Below are positions 30,875 to 41,848 of a stretch of 64,000 nucleotides of DNA, one piece after another; positions within the stretch are counted from its first letter, which is position 1; the number at the start of each line of letters is the position of its first letter. The translations under genes and the position numbers were made by a program. The notes below the pieces were generated by a model, which had not been told where the DNA came from, ran no database searches, and saw only the letters and a list, made by a program, of their open reading frames with translations. Location of the stretch: NCBI GenBank assembly GCA_015847255.1, contig JADLZK010009201.1, positions 62,001-126,000 on the forward strand, in the 5' to 3' direction. This DNA comes from Hyparrhenia diplandra (taxonomy: Eukaryota; Streptophyta; Magnoliopsida; Poales; Poaceae).

Positions 30875-33800
30875 GCATAAAAAAAAATCTCTTTTGCTTC
30901 CGGGTGCTTCAGGGTTCACAGATAAAGTTAGTAGAAATTTATTTTTCTATTAATTCAAGCTGCAGCTTTTATAGACTACTATAATATAACCATTATTATA
31001 CATCAGCCATGACTAAGTCGCCTATTGTCATTCTTCTACAGTAGCAGAGATAAATAAATGGACAGCAAGGATGGTTCAACAGAACAGATTATCTTACAAT
31101 TACTTCATTCTGCCGCAAAACATCAAGAGCGTGCAACAGATTATCTTACAAATACTACTAAAATGTATTGGAATGTTCATGTACCATGAGCTGTGAGCTG
31201 AGGACAGATCTATGGAGTCCAACAAATAGTTAATCCGGCCCATTCATCCAAATAATACTTTATGTTGTGCACCCATGCACGCTTGTTCATTCAGACGAGG
31301 CAACTGAACCAAACATCTAAGTATAGTTTTGCTTTACTCCTATAAATGACTAGCAGCAAGGCAACTGATATCAAGCACTATCACAATAAAGTAGCAAAAA
31401 ACTACTGCAAACAGTTTATACTAAAATTCATAGAACATGGAGCGAAAGCAATGAAACAAGAATCTATTTGTTTCATCACAACTTTATAACTGATCCATGA
31501 AATTCAGTTTGTTACTGCTGAACACAAATCTGAACAAATGAACAGGAATGCAGCTTGTTCCATCAGTTCCAACAAAGCTTATGACTGAAACAATGAATGA
31601 ATCTTTTAAGAACTACTCCAGATCATCAGACGATATGCACCACCACACTACCCTCGATCAGTTACAAGAATGCAGAGACAGAAATCATGTAAAAAAACAA
31701 TCCTTGAAGAATCTTTCCAAGGATCCAGAAAGGCCCACAAGATACTTATAGGAAACTTCCCCTTGATAACTCCCCTTGATACTTGATACAATTTCCTAAA
31801 AAGAAACAAACAAAAAGGAATTAACAGAGTTTTGATCTTTACTCTCCACACAGATATCATTCTGAGCAGAGAAATAAAAAAAAAAAAACAAGAAACTAAA
31901 ATTTTACAAGTCCAGCTCATGGTTGTAGATTCTCAACAGAAAGCTTTCAAAACAAAACACTTCTGGGTTGGTCCATCGTGGACCAATCCATTGCTAATTC
32001 CCAATACCTATATTTACTAGTATAATGCCCGTGCTAAGCAACGGTTTTTCCTTGCAATTACATGTAAATAACTCAATCGCATGTAAATCACCAAACAAGG
32101 CATTTTTCAATAGTTTAAATCACACACAATTATATATCATAAACCAGGTATAGCCTTTGCAATTAAAACAAAGTTTAATGTTCACTCATAACACCAATAG
32201 TAAAAAAGAATTAATAGAGGAACAGAGTACATGGGGCTAAGAAAAAAACAGCCAAGATCATAAAAGAGCTAAGGCTACAAGGATTATAAGAGCTAAAGTC
32301 TATTGTATACTGAATTTAACAATCCATTGCATACCTGAGTGCATTTCTTAACACTAATCATCGTCGCTGTTGTCATCATCCACTTCATCACCTGAATTGC
32401 AATCAACCAATCCTTTGTACATATAAGTGCCTCTACTGTTTTCAGGCTTAAAGAATTTCTGTATTTATCAATTATCATACCAGCAGTACTAGAAGTGGAT
32501 TAAGAGGCTTACTGTTGACAAAGGTATTGCTAGAAAGTCACGAGCCATCCTAGCTGCACAGGGTACTGATCAGATCTTGTTTTCCACCACTTCAAAATAT
32601 CAAAATCTTCACCCTCCCTTCCAGAAACCAATGAATCCTCTAGGTAAGTATCAATTTCACATCTTCTTGAGCAATGAGGTCAACTTTGTTGTTTGTACAA
32701 AACAAATCCCAACCCTAACTTACATTTTCCAGATGACCAACAGACATCTGGACCAATTCTAGATGCTAGTCTTAGCATTGTCAAATTCCATCCAGCCCTA
32801 ACTTACGTCTTGCAGGTCTAGATACTACTATTAGTCCTAGCATTGTCGGTTGATGACCAACAGATACTACAAATGATGAAATTAAGTTCTGATGCAAACT
32901 TACAAACAACTTAAATCTCAAAGTATGGCCTTGGTTGTGCTCTTTTTTTTTTTCTGGCAACCAGAAGCGTGCCTAGAATAGCATGCCATTATGCCAATTA
33001 CATTGTGGTGTAGCAGCAATCAAGTATATAACTCATGCCTAACCTGTCCTGCGTAACAGTTAAACACATATTGTGCAGTGTCTAGCATTTTTATGTTACA
33101 TTATCACATCATGCTTATACTGTGTTTACATCCTTTGTTACACTGGCAATGCAACTATGCTTACTTGTGTTTCTGGCTTGCCATTAGGTGATGTTAAAGA
33201 TAGTAGATTTGGTGCATTTGCTGGTGTAGAAGGGTTGAGCTTGCTGCCTGAAGTCTGTTGTAGACGATAGATTTTGGCCATATATTAAAACAGTGACCCC
33301 AAAACCTGTCCAGGTCTACTTCCCCCATGATACAAAGTCTGATTTGCACAGTTTACTTGGTTCTTGCTGCTCTGATATTCAGCTACTTATCATTTTTGTA
33401 GTATCCTGTCTCATAGCATGAATTTTAGTCCTAGGAGTTGCTTGCTGTATGGCTTTAGGATGCGGGACAGGTTGCAGTACCTTGTGAATCTTATAAAGAT
33501 GGTTACAGAGCAGAACTCTGCCTCAGCTTCAAATGCACATATGAAGAAAAGGCAACAATGCGATACTGAGGGGTTCAGTTCAATCTTATGTCGAGAATCA
33601 ATTTTCTCATGATATTCCTCTCACAATATCTGTAATCTGCTCTTTAGACGCTGTGTTCTCAGTTCTCCCCACAAGCTTCTTGAGGAGGTAGGTTCGATGC
33701 TTTGGTGGCGTGTACTGTCTGCATGCATGTAAACGGCTTTGAGAAATTAGAAGTAGCCTCATTTCTTGACGTGGGAATATTGAAATAGAAACCGACAATG

Positions 33801-33982
33801 AGATGTGTGATTTCGAGTTTGTAGTCTGAAACAATCTTGAGCCTAGGACTAGGAGAGTGTATTCAAGTGGTTTAGCTTTCAGAAGTCAGAACCTTTTTCT
33901 GCTTAACACCTGTTGCCATATGGGCAATGAAATTCCACTATGAATGTGCTAGGAACTGTCATGTGCTGGTATTGTGAATTGT
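30875..33982. other. Intergenic region; no supported gene
   Basis: AT-rich sequence with short ORFs on both strands, none recognisable. A good splice-donor-like CTAG|GTAAGT occurs at about 32640 downstream of an open plus-strand stretch (32524-32640), and another open stretch is at 33418-33612, so an unrecognised spliced transcript or lncRNA cannot be excluded. A Helitron-like 3' end is at 32017-32050. Confidence 0.4.
32017..32050 (-). mobile_element. Helitron-like 3' terminus
   Basis: On the minus strand: hairpin CCGTTGCTTAGCACGGG, a short spacer ATTATA, then CTAG preceded on the plus strand by host A (32016). The element body would extend to the right, but I could not place a matching TC start, so only the terminus is called. 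Confidence 0.45.
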
Positions 33983-33987
33983 GAACA

Positions 33988-34388
33988 TGATACGGCGTTG
34001 CCGCCTTGGAGTGTGCAGGGGAGAACAGAGGAGTGAGTGAGACTGTGAGTTGGAACGAAGTGGGTAGCGAGGAATTATGGCAGAGGTCTCGTCGCCGGCA
34101 GCCACGGCTGAAACGCACGTGGTGCCGTCGAAGGAGAACCCACCCTGCCTTAGGGAGATTCTATTTCCTTCGATGATTTTCCTATTACAATCTCTGGTGC
34201 CCTTATAGAATGAGCACGAGCACTCCCTAAGGTGAGCTGCATGTTATCCAAGGATAGCTAACAATTCCAGCCACTGCATGTGGCTTATTGACTTCTTAAA
34301 CATCTAAGAAAATGCTTAGCCACTGCTGGTGGCAGCGGCTTGCCTGGCCCTACGCCGGAATTGCCTGCCTATGAATGAGTCTACAACA
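33988..34388 (-). repeat. 3' LTR of the gypsy element
   Basis: 401 bp, apparently identical to 39132-39532. The last 24 or so codons of pol, including its stop at 34316, lie inside this LTR. Confidence 0.93.
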
Positions 34389-37300
34389 TTTCCCCCCTCC
34401 CTAACAAACAGCTCGTCCGCGAGCTGAAACTCCGGATAGCGTTCTTTGAACTCTGCAATAGGTTCCCAAGTCGCATCAGCAGCTGTCCTGCCCTCCCAAT
34501 TCACCAGCAGTTGCCATTGGCCCCGGTTCAAGCGTGCCCGAGCCACCTTGGATGGAGTAGGCACCACACGACCACGCAAGAGGATTGGCAATGGCACGGT
34601 GGTTGCTGGTGGGTCGCCGCTGTATTTCTTCAATAAAGCCACATGGAACACGTCGTGGATGCGGGCCTTTGGAGGGAGACGGAGCCTATATGCCACAGCG
34701 CCTATCTTCTCTGTAACCTGGTAGGGGCCAAAATATCGAGGCCCAAGCTTGGAGGAGGAAGCTGCTGTGATGCCCATTGCTGTACGTTGATGCAGCCGAA
34801 GCCAAACCCAGTCCCCGACCATGAACTCTACATGGCGCCTCTTCTTGTTCTGGTGCTCCTTCATGACATCTTGGGCCAGCAGCAAGCGTTCCCGGATCTC
34901 TTCCAGGAAGGTGTCGCGGTCACGGAGCTGCTGATCGACTGCAGCTACCCTGGCTGTGCCTGGAGTGTAGGACAGCAGGGTCGGTGGAGCCCGGCCGTAG
35001 ACAACCTCAAAGGGAGTGGTGCGGAGGGCAGACTGATATGATGTGTTGAAGCAGTATTCTGCCCATGGAAGACACTGCAGCCACGAACGCGGACGGTCAC
35101 CAGCGAGGCACCGCAGGTACATGATGATGGTGCGATTGGTCACCTCGGACTGACCGTCCGTCTGTGGATGGAAGGCGGAGCTTCGGAGCAGCTTGACACC
35201 CGCCAGCCGGAACAACTCCTCCCAGAATTGGCTGGTGAAGACCGTATCCCGATCACTCACAATGGAGCACGGAAATCCATGGAGGCGCACAATGTCGTCG
35301 AAGAAGGCACGCGCAACGGACTGCGCCGAGTAGGGGTGGCTGAGGGCGATGAAATGCGCCATCTTTGAGAATCGGTCGACAATGGTGAGAACGACCGACT
35401 TCCCTCCAACGCGCGGAAATCCCTCGACGAAGTCCATAGCAATGTCGCTCCATACATTGGCCGGAACGGGCAGTGGCTGAAGGAGACCAGCCGGGTGCAG
35501 GTGCTCGGTCTTGTTCTTCTGGCACACGGAGCAGCTGCGGATGAAGTTGCGGACGAAGCGATGGCTGTGGATGTTGTAGAAGGATGCCCGCAGCCGGTGC
35601 AGTGTCTTCTGGGCGCCCTCGTGCCCAACATCATGTGCATGTGCATCCCGCAGCAGCTGTGGCCATAAGGCTGAGGCATCTGGAACAAAGAGGCGACCCT
35701 TGTACAGCAGCATGCCATCGACCAGCGTCCAGCCAGCTGGGGCAGTTTCGGCTGCGAGCTGGCCCCGGAGGGCCTTTGCTTGTTCGTCCATCTGCTGCTC
35801 CGCCCGCAGAGCGTCATACATGTCGAAGAGGGGCGCAGAGATGGCCCGGACTGCAGGGATGTCCTCATCACGGCGAGACAGCGCGTCCGCCACTGTGTTC
35901 AGCTTCCCAGGGCGGTACTCGACACTGAGGTCACAGCCGAACAGCTTGGTCACCCACGTGTGTTGTGGGATTGTTGTTAGGCGCTGGTCGAGGATGAACT
36001 TGAGACTCCAATGGTCGGTGCGTACAGTGAAGGCACGACCCCAAAGATAGGGCCGCCAGTGGCGCACCGCCTTAACCAGCCCAATGAGCTCGCGCTCATA
36101 GGCTGGAAGCTTGGCATGGTGGGCTGCGACGGCGCGGCTGAAGTATGCCACAGCGCCATCGCCTTGGTGGAGCACCGCACCGAACCCAGCCCCCGACGCA
36201 TCGCAGTCCACGATGAAGCGCTTGGTGAAGTCCGGTAGCTGCAGTAGGGGCGCAGAGATCAGCCGCGTCTTGAGGGCGACGAAGGCCGCCTCCGCTTCAG
36301 GTGTCCAGGAGAAGGCCTCCCGCTTGAGAAGGGCCGTCAGTGGCCCAGCCACACCGCCGTACCCAGCGATGAACTTCCGGTAGTACCCGGTGAGGCCAAG
36401 GAATCCACGTAATGCGCGAGCTGTGCGAGGTCGAGGCCATGCCTCCACGGCCTGCACCTTTGCTGGATCCATGGCGACACCATCAGCTGAGATGATGTGG
36501 CCAAGGTACGCCACCGAGGGTTCACCGAAGAAGCATTTGGAGCGCTTGGCGAAGAGGTGGTGGTCGCGCATTTGCTGAAGCACTATGCGGACATGCTGCA
36601 AGTGCTCCGCCCAAGATGAGCTGAATATCAAAATATCATCAAAAAATACAAGCACAAAGCGGCGAAGATACGGCTTCAAGATGACGTTCATTAGTGCTTG
36701 AAAGGTAGCAGGCGCGTTGGTGAGGCCGAAGGGCATGACGAGGAACTCGAAGTGCCCATGGTGTGTCCGGAAGGCGGTCTTGGCGACGTCGTCCGGGTGC
36801 ATGCGCACCTGATGGTACCCGCTGCGTAGATCAATCTTGGTGAAGAAGCGGGCACCCTTCAACTCGTCCAGGAGCTCATCAACCACCGGGATCGGGAACT
36901 TATCCTTCACGGTGGCGTCGTTGAGGGCGCGGTAGTCGACGCAGAAGCGCCAACTGTCGTCGTGCTTGCGGACCAGGAGCACCGGGGAGGAAAATGGTGA
37001 AGTCGACTCCCTGATGATCCCTTGGCCAAGCATGTCCTCGCACTGCCGCTCGATTTCATCCTTGAGGAGCTGTGGGTACCGATACGGACGCACCGCCACC
37101 GGCGGGGTGCTCAGTAGGAGGTGAATCCGATGGTCGTGGCGGCGTGGTGGTGCAAGGCCGCGAGGCTCCTCGAAGATGTCCACGTAGGACTGCAGCAACT
37201 CCTCCAGGATCGTACGGGGAGCAGCCATGGTGCGAATGGCCACGCCCCGGCTGCTCACACCGGTCCAGTGATGGGACCGGCCGTTGTACCAGAATGACAT

Positions 37301-37998
37301 CGCCAGAGCGCCGAAATCCCAGACGATTGGCCCCAGCGTTCGCAGCCACTGAACGCCGAGGACTAGGTCGAAGCTGCCCAAGTCGAGCGCGAAGCAGTCG
37401 ATGGAGAACGTCTCGCCACCAATGGTGATTGGGGTAGCGAGACACACGCCAGGACTGCGCACCCGATCACCGTTGGCCACCAGCACATTAAGGCCAGCGC
37501 GTGGGGACACGGTAAGGCCCAAACGCTGCGCGAGCGCTGAGTGAATGAAGGTATGAGTGGAACCGGTATCCACCAGCGCCCGCAGCTGCACGCCGCCCAC
37601 AGTGACCTGCAACAGCATGGAATCAGCCGAATTGAGGCCGGTTAGTGCATGGAGGGAGATCTCCACGTCGTTGATGTCGCTGAGGGGATCCTCCTCGCCC
37701 TCCGCCAGGTCCATGAGGAAGACACCACCCTTGGCGGCGCACTTGTGGTCCTTGCTGTACGGCTCATTGCAGAAGTAACACTGCCCGTTTTGCCGCTTCT
37801 CATGCATCTCGGCTGGCGTGAGGCGGCGAAAGCGCGGCCGCGGCCCCTCCGTCTTGCCCTCCTGCACCGTGGCGCCAGGGGCAGCAGCTGGGGCCGACGC
37901 AATGGCGCGGCGGCCAGAGTTTTCGTGGACAGTAGGGGCTTCGCCGTGGCGCTGCTCGAACGCCCGCGCGAGGCTCATAGCCTGTTGTAGATTGGAGG
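34316..37998 (-). CDS. pol: pol polyprotein of the gypsy element
   Basis: The functional part begins about 37998 with PSNLQQAMSLARAF. Visible in order: a zinc knuckle (CYFCNEPYSKDHKC), aspartic protease (LVDTGSTHTF), reverse transcriptase (KIDLRSGYHQVRMHPDD, MPFGLTNAPATFQ, catalytic VFFDDILIFS), RNase H (DCDASGAGFG, YERELIGLVKAVRHW, RTDHWSLKFIL), integrase HHCC zinc finger (HDVGHEG ... CSVCQKNK), DDE core (DFVEGFPR, SDRDTVFTSQFW, TDGQSEVTNRTI), a GPY/F module (LGPRYFGPYQVTEKIGAVAY) and a chromodomain-like C-terminus (LLVNWEGRTAADATWEPIAE). All catalytic acids are present and no internal stop was seen. The longest open frame extends upstream to 38305 but overlaps gag out of frame. The catalytic box is FFDD rather than the usual YVDD/FIDD. 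Confidence 0.93.
34389..34402 (-). other. Polypurine tract
   Basis: AGGGAGGGGGGAAA immediately upstream of the 3' LTR, the primer for plus-strand DNA synthesis. Confidence 0.85.
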
Positions 37999-39093
37999 GG
38001 TGTTGCGCATCTCGACGTCGTGGGCCAGGGGCTGACCCAACCCGCCGGTGTAGAGGTCGATCACCGTCCGCATGTCGAGGTTGTTGGTGCGCGCGAGCAG
38101 AGCGAGGAAGCGCCGCGAGTAATCCTCCACTGTGCCGGTGCGGAACAAGGCCTTGATCTCTGCCATCGAGTTGGTGCGAATCGGTGGCCCGAAGCGGAGG
38201 TTGACGAGGTCGGCGAAACGTGTCCACGAAACCATGCCGTGGTCGCGTTCCATCTGGTAGTACCATTCCGCCGCGGTGCCGTCGAGGTACAGGGACGCCA
38301 TCCACACCTTCTCATCCTCTGGAACACGATGGCCACGGAAAAAATTTTCACACTTGTTGAGCCATGTCAGAGGATCCACCTCACCGTTGAAGGTCGGGAA
38401 GGGGATTTTGGGAGGTCGGTGTGGCTCGTGGTGGTGATCAAGGAAGCGGCCTCCGCGGTCGTAGTCGCGCCCGCCACGGTCTCGGTCACAGCCCCCGCGG
38501 TCGTAGTCGCGCCCGCCGCGGTCCCTGTACCCGCGCGGGCCGCGGTCCTCGAAGCCGCGCGCGCCGCCATCGTGGAAGCCGCGCGCGCCGCGATCGTCGA
38601 AGCTGCGCGCCCTGGAGTCATCGAAGCCGCGCCCGCCGCGGCTGTAGAAGTCGCGGTCGTACGCGCGCGCGTCGTAGTCGTCCGCGCGCGGGCTGAAGCC
38701 GCGGTCCCAGCGTGCGCGCGAGTCGTCGTACGCATGCGGGTCCGAGTCGTGGTCCCAGCGCGCACGCGAGTCGTAGGCGCCGTACGCGGCCGTGTCGTAG
38801 TCGCGATCCCAGCGCGCGCGCCCGTGCTCGCGCGGCGCCCGATCGCGGAGTGCAGACCGGGCGCCACGGTCGTGCGCGTCATGTTCCACGCCGTTGCCGT
38901 CGTCGATGCCTTCTTGTTCGTCATCCCCGCTAGCGCCCTTGCCGGTGTCTGTCCTGCCGGTCTCCAGACGCGCGAGGCGGGAATCATGGGAATTGAGTCG
39001 GTTGGTGATGGTGGTGAGCTGAGCGAAGACGCGATCGAATTTCGCATCCAGCTTTGCGTCCATGGCCGCAAGATCGATCGGAGTGCCGGACAT
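37975..39093 (-). CDS. gag: gag of the gypsy element
   Basis: The capsid precursor starts at 39093 (MSGTPIDLAAMDAKLDAKFD), 28 bases after the primer site. A coiled-coil-like N-terminus is followed by an unusually long Arg/Asp/Gly/Tyr-rich stretch (about residues 80-215) with repeats such as SRARWDRD, RGFDDSRAR and GGRDYDRGG. Then comes the retrotransposon gag core (PKIPFPTFNGEVDPLTWLNK, YLDGTAAEWYYQMERDHG, VEDYSRRFLALLARTN). The frame closes at 37975 after RNTPPIYNRL. The continuation PSNLQQAMSLARAFEQR, expected next in this family, is in the overlapping pol frame, reached by a one-base backward shift at the ACCCCT run (about 37995-38001). Confidence 0.88.
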   Translation of the reverse strand: MSGTPIDLAAMDAKLDAKFDRVFAQLTTITNRLNSHDSRLARLETGRTDTGKGASGDDEQEGIDDGNGVEHDAHDRGARSALRDRAPREHGRARWDRDYDTAAYGAYDSRARWDHDSDPHAYDDSRARWDRGFSPRADDYDARAYDRDFYSRGGRGFDDSRARSFDDRGARGFHDGGARGFEDRGPRGYRDRGGRDYDRGGCDRDRGGRDYDRGGRFLDHHHEPHRPPKIPFPTFNGEVDPLTWLNKCENFFRGHRVPEDEKVWMASLYLDGTAAEWYYQMERDHGMVSWTRFADLVNLRFGPPIRTNSMAEIKALFRTGTVEDYSRRFLALLARTNNLDMRTVIDLYTGGLGQPLAHDVEMRNTPPIYNRL

Positions 39094-39120
39094 GGTTGTC
39101 GATGCACTCGGAGAGGTCTT

Positions 39121-39128
39121 TGATACCA
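39121..39128 (-). other. Primer binding site (tRNA-iMet)
   Basis: TGGTATCA, complementary to the 3' end of initiator methionine tRNA, lies three bases inside the 5' LTR. It is the start point of minus-strand DNA synthesis. Confidence 0.85.
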
Positions 39129-39131
39129 AAT

Positions 39132-39532
39132 TGATACGGCGTTGCCGCCTTGGAGTGTGCAGGGGAGAACAGAGGAGTGAGTGAGACTGTGAGTTGGAAC
39201 GAAGTGGGTAGCGAGGAATTATGGCAGAGGTCTCGTCGCCGGCAGCCACGGCTGAAACGCACGTGGTGCCGTCGAAGGAGAACCCACCCTGCCTTAGGGA
39301 GATTCTATTTCCTTCGATGATTTTCCTATTACAATCTCTGGTGCCCTTATAGAATGAGCACGAGCACTCCCTAAGGTGAGCTGCATGTTATCCAAGGATA
39401 GCTAACAATTCCAGCCACTGCATGTGGCTTATTGACTTCTTAAACATCTAAGAAAATGCTTAGCCACTGCTGGTGGCAGCGGCTTGCCTGGCCCTACGCC
39501 GGAATTGCCTGCCTATGAATGAGTCTACAACA
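39132..39532 (-). repeat. 5' LTR of the gypsy element
   Basis: 401 bp, the promoter-bearing LTR in the element's minus-strand orientation. It ends four bases before the tRNA primer site. Confidence 0.93.
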
Positions 39533-39537
39533 GAACA

Positions 39538-39856
39538 CCATCGGTATTGAGAGCAGCCAGTGCTAGTGAGGTGTCAAACGTCTTGCCATTGACACAGTGG
39601 CATTGATGCCCAAAACAACTTGGGGTCCGTTCCCATTAAAGCACATCAGCTTTTAGTTGAATCAGGCACCAAAAATTTGTACCAACACAATCAACTGAAA
39701 TAGTATTCTATACTCCCTTGGTACGAAAAAGAATGCCATTCTCATTTTTCTTAAGCTTAACAAAATATATCCAAAAAGTGTACCTGTGCATAATTTAGAG
39801 CTAGAAGTCTTGTTCCCTCAACTGAGACAAAATATTTCCATGTCAATCCACCTCTG
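39538..39856. other. Spacer between the gypsy element and the PPR gene
   Basis: Probably the 3' flank of the PPR gene. No feature was recognised apart from a weak Stowaway-like start (ATACTCCCTTGGTACGAAAA) near 39710. Confidence 0.35.
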
Positions 39857-41848
39857 TTACCAATAATCTCCACAAGAGCATTTTCCATCTTTGAAATTGT
39901 GAAAACGGCTTACATCTCGTACCACAATCTCTCTTCTAGTCACTTTAGACATCAACTTAATAGCTAGATGGCAATCATCACATACACGCAGATTCTTCAT
40001 AAGCCGAATAGGAAGTCCTTCAGGTAAGCTCAGAAAAGCAAATGCTATAGCCAACTTCTCACTGTGGTGAGCCAACTTCTCACTGTGGTGAGCCAAACTA
40101 ACTTCTTTCTCCTCATCCTCCATGTCATGGAAAACCATGCTCATGTCCGGTGCATACCCACATTGCCTGATCTTGGTCATCATTTCTTCCAAGCATTCAT
40201 CAATCTCCCTTTGCCTTAAATGGGATTTATCTCCGGTGCAGAATTGGTGAATCTGACCCTTAAGCTCCACCCAGCTAACTCCAGGCTCTTTCCTCACATT
40301 TTGTTGCCTCATAGTTTTTCTTACCTTACTGACATCCTCCCATCTGCTACTGGTAGCTCGAATATTTGATAGAAGAACATAAGATGCAGAATCATGAGGG
40401 TCCAATTCAATGACACGCTCTGCTACCCTCTCGGCCATGTCGAAATTTTTCTGATTCTTGCATGCAGACAGTAGTGTCTTCCATATGAACCCATCAGGTT
40501 GCACAGGCATTGACAGGATAAGGTCCTCCGCCTCATTTAGGCAACCTGAACGTCCAAGAAGATCGACAATACAAGTGTAGTGTTTAACACTTGGCTTTAG
40601 TCCATAAGTATTAGTCATAAGCTCAAAACAACCCATGCCTTCATCTTTAAGACCACTATGGCTGCATGCATATAGCAGGGTGAAGAAAGTAACCTCATTG
40701 GGTTCTGCGCCGCCAGCTATCATCTGTTTGAACTTTGAACAGACTAACTGCCTTCTGTCCATGCCCATGGAATCCATAAGCTGAGATCATCGCACTGCAA
40801 AGGACAAGATCTGTACCACTATAACCAAGGCAAACCCTTTCTGAATAACCTAAGCACCCGCATCGAGAATACATATGCACAAGAGAAGTCATGACTGGCA
40901 CAACCTTGTCAACTCCAGCTTTGATAGCCTGCGCGTGAACCTGCTGACCTTGTGCAAGGGCTGCCAAGTCCGAGCAAGAAAAGAACTAATGGCGCTGACA
41001 AATGTGGTTGCACTCGCTTCCACACCAGCACCTCTCATCATGCAGAAATACTCTAGTGCCCCTTCCGAGTCTCCATTCTGTGTTCTTCCGGCGATTATGG
41101 TATTGCATGACACAATGTTAAGCAGAGGCAATGCTCGGAGAGCAGCCTCCCCTTCCTGAAGAAAACCACGCCGCATATACATGTGTGCCAACGAGCTCCC
41201 AACGCACATGTCCGTGTCCAGTCCAGACCGCACAACGTACGCGTGGACCTAACGCCCGGACACAACGTCCCTGAGCCCGGCACAGCACCGGAACAAGCTC
41301 CCGAGGCCAAACTCATCAGGCTGCATCCCTTCCCTCCGCATGGCAAGGAACAACCCCAGGCTCTCCTCGTTGAATCCCGAGTTGGTGAGCCCAGTGACCA
41401 TGGCGTTCCACGTCGCCACGTTCCTCTCGGGCATTTCGTCGAACAGCTTCCGCGCGGTGTCCAGATCACCGTTCTTGACGTAACCCCCGATGAGGATGTT
41501 CCAGGACATGACGTTCCGCCTAGGGATTCTGTCGAACAGGGCGCGCGCGGTGGGGAAGTCGCCCAGGTCGGCGTAGGCGAGGAGGAGGTGGTTCGCCGTG
41601 AACCGGTCGGCGGCGGCGACGGACGTGGCAGCGAAGGCGTGGAGCTGGCGGAGGAGCGGGAGGGCGCGGCAAGCACGGAGGATGTGGGAGAAGAGGAGGC
41701 CGGGCTCCGACCACAGGCACTCGCGGAAGCGGCGGTGCAGAGCGTCCTTGACGCGGCCAGTGGAGTAGAGGCGGATGGATGGTCTCCTCTCTTGTGGCGT
41801 CGGGCGGGCCGGTGGCGAGCTTCTTCCGCGCCGCTGAACTCGCCATAG
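39857..41848 (-). pseudogene. PLS-DYW pentatricopeptide repeat protein gene, disabled
   Basis: PPR-DYW proteins bind organellar RNA and edit C to U. Pieces in three frames give one family-typical protein: start MASSAARKKLATGPPDAT (41848), repeats such as NVMSWNILIGGYVKNGDLDT and NVATWNAMVTGLTNSGFNEE, E/E+ motifs (KPSVKHYTCIVDLLGRSG) and a full DYW domain with the HSE and CDDCH zinc/catalytic motifs, ending CSCGDYW. Disablements: a frameshift about 41775; TAG at 41251-41249 where GRQVHAYVVR is expected (CAG to TAG); a frameshift near 40981; and a 7-bp tandem duplication (TTTGAAC twice, 40727-40740) that shifts the frame before QMIAGGAEPNEV. A 21-bp in-frame tandem duplication (40049-40090) doubles HHSEKLA at the deaminase site. 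The mix of nonsense change and tandem duplications argues for true decay rather than base-calling error. The downstream 306-codon frame (E to DYW) remains open. Confidence 0.85.
40049..40090. repeat. 21-bp exact tandem duplication in the DYW domain
   Basis: AGCCAACTTCTCACTGTGGTG occurs twice back to back, duplicating seven residues (HHSEKLA) around the HxE catalytic motif of the DYW deaminase. Confidence 0.95.

Larger units (their letters stand above)
33988..39532 (-). mobile_element. Complete young Ty3/gypsy LTR retrotransposon (chromovirus type), 5545 bp
   Basis: Two 401-bp LTRs (33988-34388 and 39132-39532) appear identical base for base, begin TGTTGTAGAC and end CCGTATCA on the minus strand, and are flanked by the 5-bp duplication GAACA (33983-33987 and 39533-39537). 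Primer site TGGTATCA (39128-39121) matches initiator-Met tRNA. The polypurine tract AGGGAGGGGGGAAA (34402-34389) abuts the 3' LTR. The order gag, protease, RT, RNase H, integrase and C-terminal chromodomain is that of the Ty3/gypsy chromoviruses. Identical LTRs and an intact 1200-codon pol frame imply very recent insertion. Confidence 0.95.

Noticed and set aside
38020..39123. 367-codon plus-strand Val/Ala/Arg-rich frame
   Set aside because: It is antisense to gag and kept open by the RD-repeat codons. No homology pattern.
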